The position numbers and the translations under genes were made by a program. A DNA stretch of 64,000 nucleotides, taken from the NCBI RefSeq assembly GCF_014217835.1, contig NZ_CP055263.1, positions 992,001-1,056,000 on the forward strand, written 5' to 3'. Under the pieces are notes generated by a model. The model saw only the letters and a list, made by a program, of their open reading frames with translations. It was not told where the DNA came from and made no database searches. This document shows positions 43,779 through 51,390 of this stretch, piece by piece; the first letter of the stretch is position 1; each line of letters begins with the position of its first letter. The DNA comes from Metabacillus sp. KUDC1714. GTDB lineage: Bacteria; Bacillota; Bacilli; Bacillales; Bacillaceae.

Positions 43779-44558
43779 TTAGCTATTTCGGATCTCTTCA
43801 ATGCTTTTTCCACCTAAAAAGGCATGACCAGTTTTCAAATTTGCGATTGTTTCAAAACCTGATTTCTTATAAACCTTCTCAACTCTTTCACTTATCGGCA
43901 TCACCCAAAATCGTTCTACATGTTTCTTTTCTACTTCCTCTTGAATATGATGAATGAGCTGTCCAATCAATCCCTTACCTCGGTACTCTTCCAGTGTAGC
44001 TACACTTTCTAGTCTAGCATCCTGTTCATACTGGAATATACATGCGGTTGAACAAGGGACACCATCATATTTTAATAAATAGTGAGTATAGGCCTCTTGT
44101 GAAAATTCCTCTTCAAAAGCTTTTTCCCTAATTGACCCGCCTAGTTCTTGAATTTGACATTCGATATTTATAGCATCTAGTTTATTTTCACTTGTTACTT
44201 TTTCAATTGTTACATTTGGGTCCTTCACGAAATCGACCTTTGTTTTCCAAAGTTGAACCGGACAATCAAACTCTTCAAACCCGAATCCTTTTTGTTTCAG
44301 AGCACTAATAAAACCTGTATGCCCTTCGTAGTTGGAAAGATAAAATCTTGGAATTAATTGTTGAGCCTGATAAAAAGAAATAACCTCATCAATGATCTTT
44401 TCATAATCACCAACGTAGGAAGAAATATGTGCATGGTTTGCATCATAATAGTTTGGTTGATTTTTATTATAAAAAAGATAGCCCCAGCTTGTTTCTATTT
44501 TTGTTGAAAACGAAGAAACATACGCAATATCTAACGCTTCAATATATTTTTCGATCAT
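43779..44558 (-). CDS. GNAT-family acetyltransferase, two-domain
   Basis: A 259-residue protein. The C-terminal GNAT domain (about 115-250) holds VATLEEYRGKGLIGQLIHHIQEEV, with the acetyl-CoA loop YRGKGLIG, and FWVMPISERVEKVYKKSGFETIAN. The N-terminal half resembles a degenerate GNAT fold with IPRFYLSNYEGHTGFISALKQKGFG. The substrate is unknown. GGGGAG precedes the ATG. It lies upstream of, but separate from, the mutS2-like transcript, whose promoter begins in the 30 bases after its stop. Confidence 0.8.
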   Translation of the reverse strand: MIEKYIEALDIAYVSSFSTKIETSWGYLFYNKNQPNYYDANHAHISSYVGDYEKIIDEVISFYQAQQLIPRFYLSNYEGHTGFISALKQKGFGFEEFDCPVQLWKTKVDFVKDPNVTIEKVTSENKLDAINIECQIQELGGSIREKAFEEEFSQEAYTHYLLKYDGVPCSTACIFQYEQDARLESVATLEEYRGKGLIGQLIHHIQEEVEKKHVERFWVMPISERVEKVYKKSGFETIANLKTGHAFLGGKSIEEIRNS

Positions 44559-44815
44559 CGTGTCTTCTCCCCAAGGTTTATATTATTGATTTGTTATTCT
44601 TATCATAGCAGTTATGCATATCAATCTACCACCTGTTTTTTGATCATGTCATGAGTGGACAATGATTCAGAAATAGCAAATGGAAAGGATTAATTTTTTT
44701 AGGTTTTCCACCCATTTCATAATGCATGTGATCTTCACGCAACTTTTTTCTCTAATTTTTCATTTTTTAATGATAGGATAGGTTAAACTGTTTTTATTGA
44801 AAGGAGTTAGAAGCG

Positions 44816-45490
44816 ATGAATGTTTTGTTAGCTGAAGACGACGTTAAGCTTGGCGAGCTTATTACATATATGCTAGAGAAAAAGGCAAATTATCAGGTTG
44901 AATGGGTTCAAACTGGTGAGGATGCTTATGATTATGCTAGTGCTTCTCATTATGATGTCATTATTATGGATTGGATGATGCCTAATGGTGATGGAGTTGA
45001 AATTTGTAAGCGGCTAAGAAACGATAGCTATGGTGGAGCAATTTTAATGTTAACAGCTAAGGATGCTCTTCAGGATCGTGTTGTTGGCCTAGATGCTGGT
45101 GCAGATGATTATCTTGTGAAACCTTTCGAGATTGATGAGTTATTAGCAAGACTTCGAGCACTAGCACGACGTAATTTTTCACCAATTCGTGAAGAAATAC
45201 TTACGATTGAAGGCCTTTCAATCAATCGAACAAGCCAATCCCTACAAATGGAACAACAGGTGATACAATTAACCCCACGAGAATACCAGCTACTAGATTT
45301 ATTGGTACAAAATAAAGGACAAGTGTTAACAAGAGACATTATTTTTGATCGGATATGGGGAAATGAAACCGATGTTTCGTATAAAACAATTGATGCTACG
45401 GTGAAATTACTTCGTAAAAAGCTAACCAAGTTTCAAAAAGGCGATTGGTTACAAAGTATCAGAGGGGTTGGATATAAGCTTGATACGTAA
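44816..45490 (+). CDS. OmpR-family response regulator
   Basis: A 224-residue regulator. The receiver domain has AEDDVKL, the phosphorylated Asp in DVIIMDWMMPNGDG, MLTAKDAL and DDYLVKPFE. The winged-helix effector reads IQLTPREYQLLDLLVQNKGQVLTRDII and YKTIDATVKLLRKKL. The strong AAAGGAG site lies 8 bases upstream. It overlaps the kinase gene by 23 bases. With the downstream membrane protein/PspA operon it suggests an envelope-stress pathway built on an OmpR-type regulator, instead of the NarL-type LiaR known in B. subtilis. Target genes are inferred. Confidence 0.88.
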   Translation: MNVLLAEDDVKLGELITYMLEKKANYQVEWVQTGEDAYDYASASHYDVIIMDWMMPNGDGVEICKRLRNDSYGGAILMLTAKDALQDRVVGLDAGADDYLVKPFEIDELLARLRALARRNFSPIREEILTIEGLSINRTSQSLQMEQQVIQLTPREYQLLDLLVQNKGQVLTRDIIFDRIWGNETDVSYKTIDATVKLLRKKLTKFQKGDWLQSIRGVGYKLDT

Positions 45491-46856
45491 ACGACATGAC
45501 CTATTCTCGAAAACCCAGCAAATGTTAACAGTAAAGTACAGCTTACTCATCATTTTGTTTCTATTATTATTTATCATTATTCTTTATTCAATTGTTTATA
45601 TTTGGTTTACAACTGCTGAGAAAAATGAATTACGAGATACAGTACAGCATGAGGCAAATTTAGTTGAAACATTTTTGTCTATGGACTACGACAATGGACC
45701 TAACGATCGGAAGGCTAATCCTCAATTCGTGACCACTGATAGTGATCAATTATTTTATTATGTAATGAACACTCGAGGTGAATTAGTTTTACAAAATGAG
45801 CAGCTTCCCCTTCTCGAGACTGAATTTATTACGATCATTTCAGAGTGGAAGCCACAACGGGAAGAATTACAGAATGAGGAGATCTTCATTAATCGTAAAG
45901 AACTCATGCAAAATGAGGAGAAAAACCGATTTTCAACCTATGGACCTAAAAATCAACAGCTGGAGCTGCTTATGATCGCAAAGCCAATCTATGACCGAAA
46001 CCAACTTGTTGGCTATCTCTATATCGGTCAAAATATCACTGATTTAACTAACCTTTTAAATGGACTTTTTAGGATCTTGTTGATTTCAACTCTTATTTTT
46101 TCAGGTGTTGCTTTTTATTTAAGTAGAGTAATGTCCAAACGGGCAATGATTCCAATCGAGCAAGCTTTTAAGCGACAACAGGTGTTTGTAGCTGATGCGT
46201 CCCATGAATTAAGGACACCATTAAGTGTCATGTTGTCTTCTTTAGATATACTTGAAATGGAGGACCAGCACCAAAATGAGGTTTCGACAAAGATGGTCGG
46301 TAATTTGAAGGAAGAAGTGAAACGAATGACAGGTCTTGTTGGGGATTTACTGACTTTAGCAAGATCTGATTCAGATGATCAAAAGATTTCATTTGAAGTA
46401 TTTGACTTGGTTCCTATTTCGCAAAGAGCAATCGATTCTTTTGAAGCTCATGCACATACAAAAAATATCCAGCTTGAGCTAAAGAGTCCCGCATCTATTC
46501 AGATCAATGGAAATATAGAACGTTTGACCCAGCTACTTTATATTCTACTTGATAATGCTATAAAATACTCTCACGATTCTAGTTCAATATCATTGTCCTT
46601 ATGGAAAGAATCAAATTTGATCTTTATCTCTGTGAAGGATACAGGAATTGGGATCGCTGCTAAAGATCTAGCCCATATATTTGATCGATTTTACCGTGTA
46701 GATAAAGCTAGAACAAGACACCTTGGTGGGCATGGACTAGGTTTATCCATTGCAAAATGGATTGTAGACATACACGGTGGTCGAATAAATGTAGAAAGTA
46801 GCGTTGGTGAAGGTAGTACGTTTCTAGTGAAAATTCCATATAAGGATAGCTTGTAG
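45468..46856 (+). CDS. Membrane sensor histidine kinase
   Basis: A 462-residue kinase with TM1 at about 23-47 (LLIILFLLLFIIILYSIVYIWF). An extracytoplasmic sensor loop of about 135 residues and TM2 (ILLISTLIFSGVAFYLS) follow. The HisKA motif is FVADASHELRTPLSVMLSSLDIL, the N box LLYILLDNAIKYS and the G boxes VKDTGIGIA and GGHGLGLSIAKWIV. The translation begins at a TTG inside the regulator gene; a second TTG at 45480 is possible. Cognate of the regulator just upstream. The loop shows no recognisable ligand-binding domain. Confidence 0.88.
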   Translation: MDISLIRKRHDLFSKTQQMLTVKYSLLIILFLLLFIIILYSIVYIWFTTAEKNELRDTVQHEANLVETFLSMDYDNGPNDRKANPQFVTTDSDQLFYYVMNTRGELVLQNEQLPLLETEFITIISEWKPQREELQNEEIFINRKELMQNEEKNRFSTYGPKNQQLELLMIAKPIYDRNQLVGYLYIGQNITDLTNLLNGLFRILLISTLIFSGVAFYLSRVMSKRAMIPIEQAFKRQQVFVADASHELRTPLSVMLSSLDILEMEDQHQNEVSTKMVGNLKEEVKRMTGLVGDLLTLARSDSDDQKISFEVFDLVPISQRAIDSFEAHAHTKNIQLELKSPASIQINGNIERLTQLLYILLDNAIKYSHDSSSISLSLWKESNLIFISVKDTGIGIAAKDLAHIFDRFYRVDKARTRHLGGHGLGLSIAKWIVDIHGGRINVESSVGEGSTFLVKIPYKDSL

Positions 46857-46879
46857 AGAAAATTCTACAGGCTTTTTTA
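46848..46879 (+). terminator. Terminator overlapping the kinase stop codon
   Basis: AGCTTGTAGA pairs with TCTACAGGCT (one mismatch), followed by TTTTTT. Confidence 0.75.
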
Positions 46880-46944
46880 TTTACACATAACAAATTATGT
46901 ACATAGATTGCACTCTTTTTTTTAGGAAGTACAAGGATTCTCTA

Positions 46945-47011
46945 TTTATCTACGAAAATGTCCAATTTATCTTCGATTATTTAAATTTATCTTCGATTTT
47001 TCTAATTTATC
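46945..47011. promoter_or_regulatory. Four-fold direct repeat, candidate response-regulator binding array
   Basis: TTTATC begins at 46945, 46966, 46986 and 47006, spacings of 21, 20 and 20 bases (two helical turns). The first three units extend to TTTATCTWCGA and the last reads TTTATCGACCA. It lies 140-205 bases upstream of the membrane protein/PspA operon. OmpR-type regulators bind such head-to-tail repeats, and the neighbouring regulator is of that type. Nothing else is visible in the 46857-47149 gap. Confidence 0.5.
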
Positions 47012-47149
47012 GACCATTCGACAAAAATCTACTTTTCTCGCTTTCTACTACTTTTTTTACTCGCTCTTCTATTTTTCACCGTCTTTTCACCAAACTCTAT
47101 TAAATTATACCTATAGCAAGTTAAGTACAATTTGAAAGGAGGTGGAGAA

Positions 47150-47650
47150 ATGAAGAGAACTAGAAAAAGTCCTTTACTTTGGATTGGGATTGCCATACTT
47201 GGACTAATTGTCCTAACGATCATATTAAATGTTATAGGTCATTTAGCTACTGTCCATCAACATATGGAATATGGACGAGGTAGTGTCTTTCATCATGGAA
47301 GTGCAGGATTTAGAAACAACATAAACATGTTTGACTTTTCACTTTTACCGTTTCTTGTTTCTATAGGATTAATTGCTTTAGGCTGGTGGATTTGGAAAAA
47401 AGCTGATGGTGAATCAGTGAAGAAATGGGTAGGTATTTTCTTGCTAACTGTTGGGTTGTTTTCAATCTTACCACTAATTATTGCTATTCCAGTGTTATTA
47501 CTAGCATTTTATCTCGCTTTTAAACAAAAAAAGGCGGGTACAGATTTTATAGATGAACCAATTATGGTTACATCCCCTTCATATCATACAACTACTCACG
47601 ATATTCTAGATAATTGGGAACGTAAAACAAATAAGGAGAATGATAAATAA
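47150..47650 (+). CDS. Membrane protein preceding PspA
   Basis: A 166-residue protein with three or four hydrophobic segments: LWIGIAILGLIVLTIILNVIG, FLVSIGLIALGWWIWKK, and WVGIFLLTVGLFSILPLIIAIPVLLLAFYLAF. A His-rich outer loop (HLATVHQHMEYGRGSVFHH) follows the first. A hydrophilic C-tail ends in NWERKTNKENDK. The family is not certain; it resembles small LiaI/YvlD-like partners of PspA. The ATG at 47150 has a perfect AAAGGAGGTG. Its stop overlaps the pspA start (TAATG), so the two are coupled and the protein may be the membrane docking partner. Confidence 0.6.
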   Translation: MKRTRKSPLLWIGIAILGLIVLTIILNVIGHLATVHQHMEYGRGSVFHHGSAGFRNNINMFDFSLLPFLVSIGLIALGWWIWKKADGESVKKWVGIFLLTVGLFSILPLIIAIPVLLLAFYLAFKQKKAGTDFIDEPIMVTSPSYHTTTHDILDNWERKTNKENDK

Positions 47651-48309
47651 TGGGAATTTTTAAACGTGTAAAAACAATAGCAGTTGCTGATATGAACCAC
47701 AAATTGGACAAGTTTGAGGATCCAATAAGTATGGTAAAGCAGTATATTAGAGAGCTTGAAACAGAACTTGAAAAGGCACAATCTGCATTAGCAAATCAAA
47801 TTTATTTTGAACAAAAACATGAAGGGTTAATTGAACAAGTTAAAACAGCAATTGAAAATCGTAAAAGACAACAACAATTAGCACTAGAAAAATATAATGA
47901 CGATATGGCTAAGCTAGCAATCCATGATCGAATTGAGCATGAGAAAAAGCTACAAGCCCTTGAGCAACAACTAGCGTCTATTAAAAATCAAACAAAACAA
48001 TTAAAAGCACAAGTTGTAAAATTAAAGGATACTTACGCTGAATTACAAAATCGTAAAGCATTACTCATATCAAGAGCAAATACCGCACAAACAACTTATA
48101 AGATTAAAAGCACACTATACTCTTCTCAATCTGAAAATATCTTGAATGGCTTTGCTAGAATGGAAGATAAAGTACTACACTTAGAGGCTCAAGCAAGTGC
48201 TCAGGATTACTTGTATGAAAAAGATCATTTAAAAGAAAAGACGTATTCTGTAGAGGTAGAAGAGGAATTTATTAAAGCAAAAGAGGCGCTCAATGAAAAA
48301 CAAGCGTAA
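47650..48309 (+). CDS. PspA/IM30-family protein
   Basis: A 219-residue, almost fully coiled-coil protein starting MGIFKRVKTIAVADMNHKLD, the amphipathic N-terminal helix of PspA/LiaH/Vipp1 proteins. DPISMVKQYIRELETELEKAQSALA follows, and the long heptad helices run to about residue 170. Such proteins form ESCRT-III-like assemblies on damaged membranes. Its place behind a two-component system and a membrane protein parallels liaIH-liaFSR, but with an OmpR-type regulator. It may be a LiaH counterpart or a second PspA. Confidence 0.88.
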   Translation: MGIFKRVKTIAVADMNHKLDKFEDPISMVKQYIRELETELEKAQSALANQIYFEQKHEGLIEQVKTAIENRKRQQQLALEKYNDDMAKLAIHDRIEHEKKLQALEQQLASIKNQTKQLKAQVVKLKDTYAELQNRKALLISRANTAQTTYKIKSTLYSSQSENILNGFARMEDKVLHLEAQASAQDYLYEKDHLKEKTYSVEVEEEFIKAKEALNEKQA

Positions 48310-48315
48310 TAAAGC

Positions 48316-48357
48316 GAAGAACCTGCTCAAAAATAGGACAGGTTCTTTTCCCTTTTA
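48316..48357 (+). terminator. Terminator after pspA
   Basis: GAAGAACCTG pairs with CAGGTTCTTTTC, with a T-rich tail. Confidence 0.8.
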
Positions 48358-48388
48358 ATTGGGCAGAATCTCCATATGTGGTTGCCTC

Positions 48389-48715
48389 CTATTTTTTCAT
48401 TAATCTTTGTACCGTTACTAATAACTCATCGATGATTTCCTCATCCCCCTCTTGGATTCTCTCAACAACACATGTCCGTAAATGTCCTTCAAGCAACAGC
48501 TTACCAACACCATTGAAGGCAGATTGTGTTGCTGAGATTTGAGTAATGACATCATCACAATACGTATCCTTTTCAATCATAGCTTTTATCCCGCGAATTT
48601 GACCTTCAATCCGATTTAAACGGGTAACAAGATTTTTTTTCACTTTGTCTGAATGATGACTGTTTCTATGTTCATTATTACTACAGCTTTCGTGACAATC
48701 ATTCTCTGTACTCAT
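48389..48715 (-). CDS. csoR: CsoR-family metal-sensing repressor
   Basis: A 108-residue DUF156 repressor. The copper-binding Cys-x-His-Cys set is seen in DTYCDDVITQI and GHLRTCVVERI. The helical core is VTRLNRIEGQIRGIKAMIE. The N-terminus is rich in His, Cys and Asn (NDCHESCSNNEHRNSHHSD), an extra metal-binding tail not usual for CsoR. A TACCCCC-type operator lies upstream. In B. subtilis csoR controls copZA, but no copper pump or chaperone is adjacent here. Other DUF156 sensors (RcnR, CstR) have different ligand sets. Confidence 0.82.
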   Translation of the reverse strand: MSTENDCHESCSNNEHRNSHHSDKVKKNLVTRLNRIEGQIRGIKAMIEKDTYCDDVITQISATQSAFNGVGKLLLEGHLRTCVVERIQEGDEEIIDELLVTVQRLMKK

Positions 48716-48752
48716 TGAACCATCCCCTTAAACTCTTATTTCCTTTATTTTA

Positions 48753-48772
48753 ATATACCCCCTGGGACTATT
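48753..48772. promoter_or_regulatory. Candidate CsoR operator
   Basis: ATATACCCCCTGGGACTATT shares the ATACC-rich left arm and GGG centre of known CsoR operators (TACCCTACGGGGGTAT type), 40 bases upstream of csoR. Autoregulation is likely. Confidence 0.5.
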
Positions 48773-48844
48773 CCAAGTGGTTACTTATTTATATTACTTA
48801 ATATAAAAACAAAAAAAGATTCTAGCCATATTTTAGTTAGTATA

Positions 48845-48870
48845 AGGCTTTTTTCGCAAACTTTGTTGCT
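48845..48870. repeat. Terminal fragment of MITE family 1
   Basis: AGGCTTTTTTCGCAAACTTT and then GTTGCT is the left end of family 1 (AGGCTGTTTTCGCAAACTTTG). The sequence then diverges at once, so it is a solitary end, next to the 3' side of the group II intron. Confidence 0.6.
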
Positions 48871-48942
48871 ATTTACCAAGTAATACGGTATTGAAGAAAC
48901 TTCTCAAAACATATTAGACAAGGTGAAGTGCATTCATAACGA

Positions 48943-50832
48943 ATCGAGTAGGAGGGGGTGACTAACCCCCGACCTCTCACACCACCGTACGTACCGTTCG
49001 GTATACGGCGGTTCAAATTAAGTGTGACGTAAAGTTTCGTATCGTTCAGATAGACTTTTGAGACCCTCTTTTCTCCAGAAAGAGTTATTGAGGGCACGGT
49101 GAAGGATTGGACTACTGGTTATTCGCCAGTAGCCCTTTCTGCTATTTCCCCATTCATATGCTTTGTGTTTATCAATTCCTAGTCCTATAAGTTTCCTTAT
49201 CCTTGTTTTAGGAAGTTTCCACTGTTTCCAGTAACACAATCTCAGTCTTCTTCGAATCCAACTTTCCAAACCTTTAAAGATACTTGGAGTATCTGCCAAT
49301 GCGTAATACCCACACCAACCCACTAAATACTGATTTAATTTCTTTATTCTTACATCCATTGGTATCGGTGATTTTCTTGACGTTATTTCCCTAACCTTCT
49401 GTTTAAATCTCTTGATACTTTGTTTGGATATACGTATTTTCGGCTCTTTTCTGTTAGTAAAACTAAAGCCTAAGAATTTTCGGTTCCATGGTCGATCTAC
49501 GGCTGATTTCTCACGATTTACCTTTAAACTAAGCTTCTTTTCAATGAAAGACGTTACACCCGCCATTGTTCGTAAGCCAGCTTTCTTAGATTTCACGTAA
49601 ATATTACAATCATCCGCATACCTCACGAATTTATGCCCTCTATTCTCTAATTCTTTATCTAACAAATCTAGAATGATATTTGAAAGTAGTGGACTTAGCG
49701 GACCTCCTTGTGGAGTTCCCTCTGTATTTTGTGAGACCACGCCACCCATCATAATCCCGACATTGAGATATTTTCGAACAAGATTTAGTAGAACTTTATC
49801 GTCAATACGCTTTGACAGTAGCCCCATGAGTTTGTCATGGTTCACTTTATCGAAGAATTTCTCTAAGTCTATGTCGACTACCCACCTATAACCATCTTCG
49901 ATGTATCTTTTCGCTTTCCGTACAGCGTCATGCCCTCGCCTTTGTGGACGAAACCCATAACTGTTTTCAGAAAATGTTGGGTCATAAATTGGGGTTAATG
50001 TTTGAGTAATCGCTTGTTGAATGAAACGGTCTATCACGGTAGGGATTCCTAGTAATCTAACTCCGCCGTTTGGTTTCGGGATTTCGACACGACGAACGGG
50101 TTGAGGTTCATAGGTTCCCTGTTGGAGAGACTTTCTCAATTCGTCCCAGTGCTCGACAATATACGAACGCAGGTATTGGGTCGACATCTTGTCTACACCG
50201 TGACTGCCTCCGTTACGTTCCACTCGTTTAAGAGCGTTCAGTAAGTTTTCTCGTGATAGAATTCGTTCCATTAACATTAAGATATATCCTCTCTACGTGA
50301 ATGAGATGTTCTATTTGTGCCATTAGTAGCTCCACCCTTTTGAAGTCCCCTGTGTATTCACCACTTCTTCCTTCAAGTAAGTCTCGTAAGAGATTGTCTG
50401 CTTCTACACTACTTATGAACGCCTAGTTCTCATCCTTCCTAACTTGTTCAGTCCTTCCCTTTCATTCTCGAGTTTGAAAGGTACTATGACCTCTGCTGAC
50501 TTCTGACTGTTCAGCTATCTATCACTAGATAGGTTACCAAGAGTGCTTGGCTTATCAGTCAGACCTCCCCAGGTAAGAGTACAGTCTTTCACTCCATCTA
50601 TCTGCTTCATTTACTATATACCACCTTCGGCAGAAAGGACTTTGTTTTGTTAAGCAAACTCATCCAATGGTATCTAGCCTTATATGAAGTTCGTGTTCCT
50701 CAGACCGGAGGTTTGCCGCTCGCTTCCTTCAGATTCTGCGTCACCACAGACACCCTTGCGTTAAGCTACTGCTACTTCTGCCTTCACAGTTCGGGACTTT
50801 CACCCTATAGACTGCACCCATGCTGGGCGCAC
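48943..50832 (-). mobile_element. Group IIC intron with reverse transcriptase, about 1.89 kb
   Basis: On the minus strand the intron opens GTGCGCCCAGCATGGGTGCA, a typical group II 5' end (GUGYG). The RT open frame lies in domain IV. It ends with a domain V-like hairpin (GAACCGCCGTATACCGAACG, then GTACGTACGGTGG) and a domain VI-like hairpin (GGGGGTTAGTCACCCCC) before CTACTCGAT. The 5' junction lies directly after the T tract of a rho-independent terminator, the known target of class C introns. The 3' boundary is good to a few bases. The 50278-50832 part is ribozyme domains I-III. Confidence 0.88.
49018..50277 (-). CDS. Group II intron reverse transcriptase/maturase (class C)
   Basis: A 419-residue intron-encoded protein. 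RT motifs are RVEIPKPNGGVRLLGIPTVIDRFIQQAI, SENSYGFRPQRRGHDAV, WVVDIDLEKFFDKVNHD, GTPQGGPLSPLLSNIILDLLD and the catalytic FVRYADDCNIYVKS. A maturase X domain (LNQYLVGWCGYYALADTPSIFKGLESWIRRRLR) follows. There is no zinc-finger endonuclease at the C-terminus, as expected for class C, which uses single-stranded or hairpin targets. The frame is intact, so the intron could be active. Start at 50277 follows GAGAGG. Confidence 0.92.
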   Translation of the reverse strand: MLMERILSRENLLNALKRVERNGGSHGVDKMSTQYLRSYIVEHWDELRKSLQQGTYEPQPVRRVEIPKPNGGVRLLGIPTVIDRFIQQAITQTLTPIYDPTFSENSYGFRPQRRGHDAVRKAKRYIEDGYRWVVDIDLEKFFDKVNHDKLMGLLSKRIDDKVLLNLVRKYLNVGIMMGGVVSQNTEGTPQGGPLSPLLSNIILDLLDKELENRGHKFVRYADDCNIYVKSKKAGLRTMAGVTSFIEKKLSLKVNREKSAVDRPWNRKFLGFSFTNRKEPKIRISKQSIKRFKQKVREITSRKSPIPMDVRIKKLNQYLVGWCGYYALADTPSIFKGLESWIRRRLRLCYWKQWKLPKTRIRKLIGLGIDKHKAYEWGNSRKGYWRITSSPILHRALNNSFWRKEGLKSLSERYETLRHT

Positions 50833-50866
50833 TTAAAAAAGGCTGACATCTATAATTGTCAGCCCT
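50833..50866 (-). terminator. Terminator after the DUF3817 gene; target of the intron
   Basis: GGCTGACA pairs with TGTCAGCC, followed by six T residues on the minus strand, then AA and the intron 5' end. Confidence 0.85.
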
Positions 50867-50906
50867 TCTCAATTCCCACTTTACGTCAGCTCATTGGTTA
50901 AACCTA

Positions 50907-51197
50907 TTATTCCTTTGTTTTCAATTGTTTATCTAAATAAAATGTTCCTAACGGTATGAATGCTAAGAAAACGGCCCAAATCCCCCATAAATAAGACCAC
51001 CGCTTTTTAAACTTAACAAAAGCTATCATGATGACATATAAAACAAATAAGAAACCATGCAAACCCCCAACAATTGTAACTGCAATTGGAAGATCAAGAA
51101 AATACTTTAATGGCATTGCAATTAACAGAAGGACTAAATAAGAAATACCCTCTAATATACCAAAAAAACGCAATATCCCAACAGATGTGTTAAACAT
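50907..51197 (-). CDS. DUF3817 membrane protein (YdzA-like)
   Basis: A 96-residue protein with three membrane helices: RFFGILEGISYLVLLLIAMPLKY (with the typical EGxSYL), VTIVGGLHGFLFVLYVIMIAFV, and WSYLWGIWAVFLAFIPLGTFYLD. These are the landmarks of DUF3817, present in YdzA of B. subtilis. Function unknown. GGAGTTGATAGG precedes the ATG. Its terminator carries the group II intron immediately behind. Confidence 0.8.
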   Translation of the reverse strand: MFNTSVGILRFFGILEGISYLVLLLIAMPLKYFLDLPIAVTIVGGLHGFLFVLYVIMIAFVKFKKRWSYLWGIWAVFLAFIPLGTFYLDKQLKTKE

Positions 51198-51390
51198 CCT
51201 ATCAACTCCAATATTATCCGATTTATACTATTTATTATACATGCATCTCCACTTCCGAAAACGATAATCTTTGACAATTTCCCAACAGAAAAAGAGAATA
51301 GACACAGTACAACCATATGTATCGTTGCAGTGTGTCTATCCCATTTCATTTCTACATATATCCCGTATCATACAATCTAGACAAAAACGA

